Assembly: GCA_003220435.1 (NCBI GenBank)
Contig: QHSL01000067.1
Span: 22,447-86,446 of the forward strand
Reading direction: 5' to 3'
From: Candidatus Rokuibacteriota bacterium
GTDB taxonomy: Bacteria > Methylomirabilota > Methylomirabilia > Rokubacteriales > CSP1-6
Length of the DNA: 64,000 bases
Shown here: piece after piece, positions 60,501-64,000 of the stretch
Layout: each line of letters opens with the position of its first letter
Position numbering within the stretch: position 1 is the first letter of the stretch
Translations under genes and position numbers: made by a program
Notes under the pieces: model-generated
What the model was told of the DNA's origin: nothing
What the model saw: only the letters and a program-made list of their open reading frames with translations
Database searches by the model: none

Positions 60501-60962
60501 CTGGTCGAAGGCGTTGAGATCGAACTTGGGCTTGCCGTCGGGGGCCAGGTCGGGCCCAGGGCGCTGATAGGGCGACTGGCCGTAGTAATAGGGGGACGAG
60601 GTGAAGTTATTCCACTTGGCCTGTTCCTGGGCGTAGAGGCGGAAGAAGTTGTGGTTGTTGGTCTGGAGGAAGTCGAGGTAGCCGGCATAGTCAAAGGGCG
60701 TCGGGGGGTCGAGGAAGCCATTGTCGACCATGTTGGCCCAGGTGTGGGAACCAGCGAGGAGGATGGACTTGCCGGAGTTGTCGGTGAAGTAGCTCGGGTT
60801 GGCGGGGTTGACGCGAAGGGGGCCCGAGATCTGCGCGGCGACCGGGCTGACGACCCCGCTGCCGATGAGGGCGCTGGTGAAGACGAGCAGGCCGAGCGCT
60901 CCGCACAGCAATCGACGGCACGCAGCCGCCGCAATCATAGAACGACGCGATTCACTCTTCAT
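57576..60962 (-). CDS. Secreted glycoside-hydrolase-like protein with Ig-like and 85-residue repeats
   Basis: 1128 residues. A signal peptide (about 1-43) precedes a TIM-barrel-like domain (about 50-395) resembling DUF4038/apiosidase-type hydrolases. YEICNECG (about residue 240) carries the likely acid/base Glu. A beta domain (about 395-490) follows, then an Ig-like domain, four tandem 85-residue repeats (about 590-930), a second Ig-like domain and a C-terminal domain with VKTVHILELRTAIDSAR, ATHLVQLRSALNDAY and IQAIDISELQSAV. The repeats each hold FECKLD...ACTSP. The same repeat and C-terminal domain occur in the neighbour upstream. Substrate is probably an extracellular polysaccharide (inference). 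Confidence 0.82.
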   Translation of the reverse strand: MKSESRRSMIAAAACRRLLCGALGLLVFTSALIGSGVVSPVAAQISGPLRVNPANPSYFTDNSGKSILLAGSHTWANMVDNGFLDPPTPFDYAGYLDFLQTNNHNFFRLYAQEQAKWNNFTSSPYYYGQSPYQRPGPDLAPDGKPKFDLNAFDQTYFDRLRQRVIDAGSRGIYVSVMLFNGWSAESKGQSGNPWLGHPFNAANNINGVNGDLNGDGSGPEVHTMADAGLVALQEAYVRKVIDTVNDLDNVLYEICNECGTDSLAWETHMVAFVKAYEAGLAKQHPAGMTVEYPGGSNSDLFASNADWISPNDSGGYTDNPPAADGTKVVIADTDHIYGIGGDRTWVWKSVTRGLHLLFMDGVGSDDYVTIASPGWNLTDPVWVSLRANMGYARSYTQRMDLTATRPRGDLTSAEYALASPTSSTPEYLVYFIGDTSSFNVNLSSNLGPFAVEWLNPATGAKTAGADVVGGAVRSFTPPFLGDAVLYLKLAAPPDTQNPTLAITAPTGASTFLTNTSPLTTLAGTAADNVGVSQVTWLNSAGGFGTASGTTTWSVPSITLQPGANVIVVTAADAANNTATAILTVTYDATAPDTTITASPPAVTNSTGASFSFTSTEAGSTFECKLDSGSFVACTSPQSYNALAAGSHTFQVRAIDPAGNVDPTPASFTWTIDTTAPDTTITTNPPALSKSHVGEFTFTSTEAGSTFECTLDGSPWASCTSPKTYIALNSGSHTFQVRATDPAGNTDPTPASYTWFVDMTAPDTTITASPPALTNSTSASFSFTATEAGSTFECALDAAAFAACTSPKIYSPLADGGHTFQVRATDPAGNTDATPASFTWTVDTTAPDTTITSNPAAVTSSTSASFSFTATEAGSTFQCKLDGTAFGACTSPQSYSLLSEGSHTFQVRATDAAGNTDATPASFTWIVDLTNPTVAIDSPTATGVYATTNTLLSLAGIAADNVGLTQVTWVNDRGGSGTASGTTSWAVSNVVLQFGTNVITVAAQDVTGHIKTAVLTVTLSAPTVFTDAPLVAQSTPVKTVHILELRTAIDSARVAHQLQPFNWTDAVLTPGVSQVAATHLVQLRSALNDAYLAANRQAPIYSNQIVGSGVTIIQAIDISELQSAVLALQ
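58174..59193 (-). repeat. Four tandem 255-base (85-residue) repeats in the secreted hydrolase
   Basis: The HTFQVRA block recurs every 255 bases (plus-strand anchors near 58246, 58501, 58756 and 59011). Units are divergent at nucleotide level compared with those of the neighbour. Confidence 0.85.
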
Positions 60963-60998
60963 TGCGTTGCGCCCCCTGGTCTCGACTCTCTGCGTGGA

Positions 60999-63900
60999 CT
61001 ATGGAAAAGCGACGACGGCAGAACGCAGCTCGGTGATATGAACGACCTTGATGACGGTCGCCCCGGGCAGGACGATCGGATCCGTGTAAGTCGGCAGAAC
61101 CGCGTTTGCTGCTACATAGGCCTGGTTCAACGCTGTTCGAAGATCGGTCAGGTAGACGACTCGTGCCGGGGTGACCTCAGGTGCGAGGATGGGGTCGGTC
61201 CACTCGAAGGTCGCGAGCCCGACCGCCAGACGGACATTGTCGACGGCCGAGCGAAGCTCCGTGAAATGCACCGCTTTGATCGGGGTTCCAGGCAACAGTG
61301 GGTCGTCCGTGAATCTCAGCGTCAGCGTGATCGTCAGGGTCGCCGTCGCCGTGTTGCCGGCCGCATCGCGCGCGGTGACCGTCAGCACGTTCGTCCCGGG
61401 TCGGAGAACCATTCCATTGACCGCCCAGCTCGTGGTCCCGCTCGCTGTTCCGCCGCCGCCGCGGGAATTCGTCCACGTTATCTCGACGACGCCGACGTTA
61501 TCCGCTGCCGTGCCGCCGATCGACAGCAGGGCGTTGCCCGTGTCGTAGCTCGGGCTCGACGTCGGCGACGTGATCGCGACCGTGGGCGGCACAATGTCCG
61601 CCACGATGAGCGTGGCGCTGAAGATCACTGCCGCGCTGTTGCCGGCGGCGTCGCGGGCCGTCACGGTAATGAGGTTCGTGCCGGGCTGGAGGACGATGCC
61701 GCTCGCCGTCCACGTGGTGGTCCCGGATGCGACGCCGCTGCCACCGCGATCATTGGCCCACGTGACCGGCGCCACCGCCCCGCTGTCGTCGCTCGCCGTG
61801 CCGCCCAGGGTCAGTGCGCTGCTCGTCGTGTTGTAGGTCGGGCCCGACACGACCGGCGAAGTGATGGTGACGATGGGCGCGATGGTGTCGACCAGCCAGG
61901 TGAAGATGGCCGGTGTCGGATCGACGTTGCCGGCGGCATCGATCGCGCGAACCTGGAAGGTGTGGTTACCGGAGGTGAGGCCGATATAGTTCTGCGGGCT
62001 CGAGCAAGCGGTGAACGGGCTGCCATCCAGTGTGCACTCGAAGGAGCTCCCCGCCTCGGTGGCGGTGAAGCTGAAGCTGGCACTTCTGCTGTTGGTGACG
62101 ACGGCCGGCGTCGCGGTGATGGTCGTGTCGGGCGCCGTGGTATCGATCGTCCAGGAGAAGCTGGCCGGCGTGGGGTCGACGTTGCCCGCCGGGTCGATCG
62201 CACGCGCCTGGAAGGTATGGCTGCCCGCCGCCAGCGCGCTGTAGCTCTGGGGGCTGGTGCAGGTCGCGAACGCTGCGCCGTCGAGTTTGCATTCGAAGGT
62301 GCTCCCCGCCTTGGTCGCGGTGAAACTGAACGCGGCGCTGGTGCTATTGGTCAGGGCCGGTGGATTCGCCGTGATGGTGGTGTCGGGCGCGGTGGTGTCG
62401 ATGGTCCAGGTGAAGCTGGCGGGCGTCGCGTCGACGTTGCCCGCGGTATCGATGGCGCGGACCTGGAAGGTATGGCTCCCCGCCGTGAGTGAGCTGTAGC
62501 TTTGCGGGCTGGTGCAGACGCTGAACGCTACGCCGTCGAGCTTGCACTCGAAGGTGCTCCCGGCCTTGGTGGCGGTAAAGCTGAAGGTGGCACTGGTGCT
62601 ATTGGTCACGGTCGGCGGGTTAGCGGTGATCGTGGTGTCGGGCGCGGTGGTATCGATGGTCCAGGTGAAGCTCGCGGGAGTCGCGTCGACGTTCCCGACC
62701 GTATCGATGGCGCGGACCTGGAAGGTGTGGCTGCCGGCCGACAGAGCGCCGTAGCTCTGGGGGCTGGTGCAGGCGCTGAACGCTGCGCCGTCGAGTTTGC
62801 ATTCGAAGGTGCTGCCGGCCTTGGTGGCCGTGAAGCTGAAGCTCGCGGTCGGGCTGCTGGTCAGGGCCGGCGGCGCCGCGGTGATGGTGGTGTCGGGTGC
62901 CGTCGTATCGATCGTCCAGGTGAAGCTGGCCGGAGTCGGGTCGACGTTGCCGACCGAGTCGATTGCGCGGACCTGGAAGGTGTGGCTCCCGGCTGTGAGT
63001 GAGCTGTAGCTCTGTGGGCTGGTACAGGTGGTGAAGGTCCCGCCGTCGAGTTTGCATTCGAAGGTGCTCCCCGCCTTGGTCGCGGTGAAGCTGAAGGTAG
63101 CACTGGTGCTGTTGGTCACCGTCGGCGGATTGGCGGTGATCGTAGTGTCGGGCGCGGTGGTATCGACGGTCCATGTGAAGCTTGCGGGCGTCGCGTCGAC
63201 ATTGCCGGCCGGATCAGTTGCGCGGACCTGGAAGGTGTGGCTGCCGTCGGCCAGCGCACTGTGGCTCTGCGGGCTGGTGCAGGCCGCGAAGGCCGCGCCG
63301 TCGAGCTTGCACTCGAAGGTGCTCCCAGCCTTGGTGGCGGTGAAGCTAAAGCTGGCGCTCGTGCTATTGGTCAGGACCGGCGGATTGGCGGTGATCGTCG
63401 TGTCGGGCGCCGTGGTATCGATGGTCCAGGTGAAGCTGGCGGGCGATGCGTCGACGTTGCCAGCGGTATCGATCGCCCGGACCTGGAAGGTGTGGCTTCC
63501 CGCGGCCAGAGAGCTGTAGCTCTGGGGGCTGGTGCAGGCCGCGAACGTCGCGCCGTCGAGCTTGCACTCGAAGGTGCTGCCGGCCTTGGTGGCGCTGAAG
63601 CTGAAGCTGGCGCTGGTGCTGTTGGTCACCGCTAGCGGATTGGCGGTGATCGTAGTGTCGGGCGCGGTGGTGTCGATCGTCCAGGTGAAGCTGCCGGGCG
63701 TCGGGTCGACGTTGCCCGCCGGGTCAGTCGCGCGGACCTGGAAGGTGTGGCTGCCGTCGGCCAGCGCACTGTAGCTCTGGGGGCTGGTGCAGGTGGCGAA
63801 GGTCCCGCTGTCGAGCTTGCATTCGAAGGTGCTCCCCGCCTCGGTGGCGGTGAAGCTGAAGCTGGCGCTCGTGCTATTGGTCAGGGCCGGCGGATTCGCG

Positions 63901-64000
63901 GTGATCATGGTGTCCGGCGGAGTCGTATCGATGGTCCAGGTGAAGCTGGCTGGCGATGCGTCGACGTTGCCGGCGGTATCGATCGCGCGCACCTGGAAGG
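60999..64000 (-). CDS. Large secreted repeat protein with the same C-terminal domain (partial, 5' end outside window)
   Basis: About 1000 C-terminal residues are visible. It begins in the middle of an array of 85-residue repeats (at least eight full units; typical text PDTTITANPP, SASFSFTATKAGSTFECKLD, ACTSPQSYS, SHTFQVRA). Two Ig-like domains follow (ASDDSGAVAPVTWANDRGG and TAADNVGVVEITWTNSRGG). The C-terminal domain has IKAVHFTELRSAVDNVR, ARVVYLTDLRTALNQAY and IKVVHITELRSAVVAF. It lies 36 bases upstream of the hydrolase gene on the same strand, so the two are probably co-expressed. An adhesion or cell-surface scaffold role is plausible; the N-terminus is not seen. Confidence 0.85.
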   Translation of the reverse strand, partial: FQVRAIDTAGNVDASPASFTWTIDTTPPDTMITANPPALTNSTSASFSFTATEAGSTFECKLDSGTFATCTSPQSYSALADGSHTFQVRATDPAGNVDPTPGSFTWTIDTTAPDTTITANPLAVTNSTSASFSFSATKAGSTFECKLDGATFAACTSPQSYSSLAAGSHTFQVRAIDTAGNVDASPASFTWTIDTTAPDTTITANPPVLTNSTSASFSFTATKAGSTFECKLDGAAFAACTSPQSHSALADGSHTFQVRATDPAGNVDATPASFTWTVDTTAPDTTITANPPTVTNSTSATFSFTATKAGSTFECKLDGGTFTTCTSPQSYSSLTAGSHTFQVRAIDSVGNVDPTPASFTWTIDTTAPDTTITAAPPALTSSPTASFSFTATKAGSTFECKLDGAAFSACTSPQSYGALSAGSHTFQVRAIDTVGNVDATPASFTWTIDTTAPDTTITANPPTVTNSTSATFSFTATKAGSTFECKLDGVAFSVCTSPQSYSSLTAGSHTFQVRAIDTAGNVDATPASFTWTIDTTAPDTTITANPPALTNSTSAAFSFTATKAGSTFECKLDGAAFATCTSPQSYSALAAGSHTFQARAIDPAGNVDPTPASFSWTIDTTAPDTTITATPAVVTNSRSASFSFTATEAGSSFECTLDGSPFTACSSPQNYIGLTSGNHTFQVRAIDAAGNVDPTPAIFTWLVDTIAPIVTITSPVVSGPTYNTTSSALTLGGTASDDSGAVAPVTWANDRGGSGVASGTTTWTASGIVLQPGTNLITVTARDAAGNSAAVIFSATLIVADIVPPTVAITSPTSSPSYDTGNALLSIGGTAADNVGVVEITWTNSRGGGGTASGTTSWAVNGMVLRPGTNVLTVTARDAAGNTATATLTITLTLRFTDDPLLPGTPIKAVHFTELRSAVDNVRLAVGLATFEWTDPILAPEVTPARVVYLTDLRTALNQAYVAANAVLPTYTDPIVLPGATVIKVVHITELRSAVVAFP
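61890..64000 (-). repeat. Array of at least eight 255-base repeats
   Basis: The HTFQVRA block recurs at exactly 255-base spacing (plus-strand anchors near 61951, 62206, 62461, 62716, 62971, 63226, 63481, 63736 and 63991). Units are closely similar at nucleotide level. The array continues past the right edge. Confidence 0.95.

Noticed and set aside
58174..64000. CRISPR array
   Set aside because: The 255-base repeats are in-frame protein repeats without spacers of 30-40 bases.

Overview
The window is a GC-rich (clearly above 60%) chromosomal segment from a Gram-negative, diderm bacterium. It has a complete LPS-export and KDO set (lptC, lptA, lptB, lptE, kdsD, kdsA), a sigma-54 gene, class II (B12-dependent) ribonucleotide reductase and many 4-base start/stop overlaps. 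The gene content and style resemble uncultivated soil or subsurface lineages such as Rokubacteria/Methylomirabilota. That placement is an inference from gene content, not a phylogeny. No rRNA, tRNA, CRISPR array, phage or insertion sequence was recognised.

Layout. 1-13509 (minus strand): a GH57 glucanotransferase running off the left edge, then rapZ, rpoN, lptB, lptA, lptC, kdsD, kdsA, pyrG, a CCA-adding/poly(A)-polymerase family enzyme, xerD and murJ (transcription order is the reverse of this list). 13560-13811: rpsT on the plus strand. 13825-29656 (minus): neutral ceramidase-like protein, holA, lptE, leuS, a small exported protein, uvrC, uvrB, an HNH protein, ppx/gppA, a small cytochrome c, an NCS2-type permease, a small unknown and nrdJ with an NrdR-box promoter. 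29856-34839 (plus): a TolC-MacA-MacB type export operon whose MacA carries an embedded Spy-like segment. 35105-37662: small genes and nth. 37685-43864 (minus): an operon with a BMP-family solute-binding protein, two permeases, a double ATPase and two isochorismatase-fold amidohydrolases resembling biuret and triuret hydrolases, preceded by a near-perfect sigma-54 promoter. 44035-48556: nfo, a diiron protein, and an operon of SDR, UPF0282 metallo-hydrolase, peroxiredoxin and SRPBCC protein. 48604-53477: an alkyltransferase-like protein, two ABC exporter half-molecules and a ketopantoate-reductase-like gene. 53503-57430 (plus): inositol monophosphatase family, MmgE/PrpD, a permease fragment and a membrane-anchored pseudokinase. 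57576-64000 (minus): two large secreted proteins built from an 85-residue repeat.

The two most interesting observations are these. (1) The peroxiredoxin at 46394-46861 is read through an in-frame TGA placed exactly where the peroxidatic cysteine belongs (PLDWTPG-U-SKC), with a plausible hairpin just downstream, so it is very probably a selenoprotein that ordinary gene calling truncates. (2) The BMP-type importer plus biuret/triuret-hydrolase-like operon sits behind a TGGCACG-N4-TTGC promoter, which suggests sigma-54 (nitrogen-status) control of uptake and breakdown of a ureide-like nitrogen source. rpoN itself lies in the same window and may have a sigma-54-like promoter upstream of its own operon.

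Other points of note are a kinase-fold protein lacking its catalytic residues, an NrdR operator coupled to a leader hairpin and phased repeats at nrdJ, a large G-rich inverted repeat after macB, and a shared C-terminal three-fold ELR-motif domain on the two repeat proteins.
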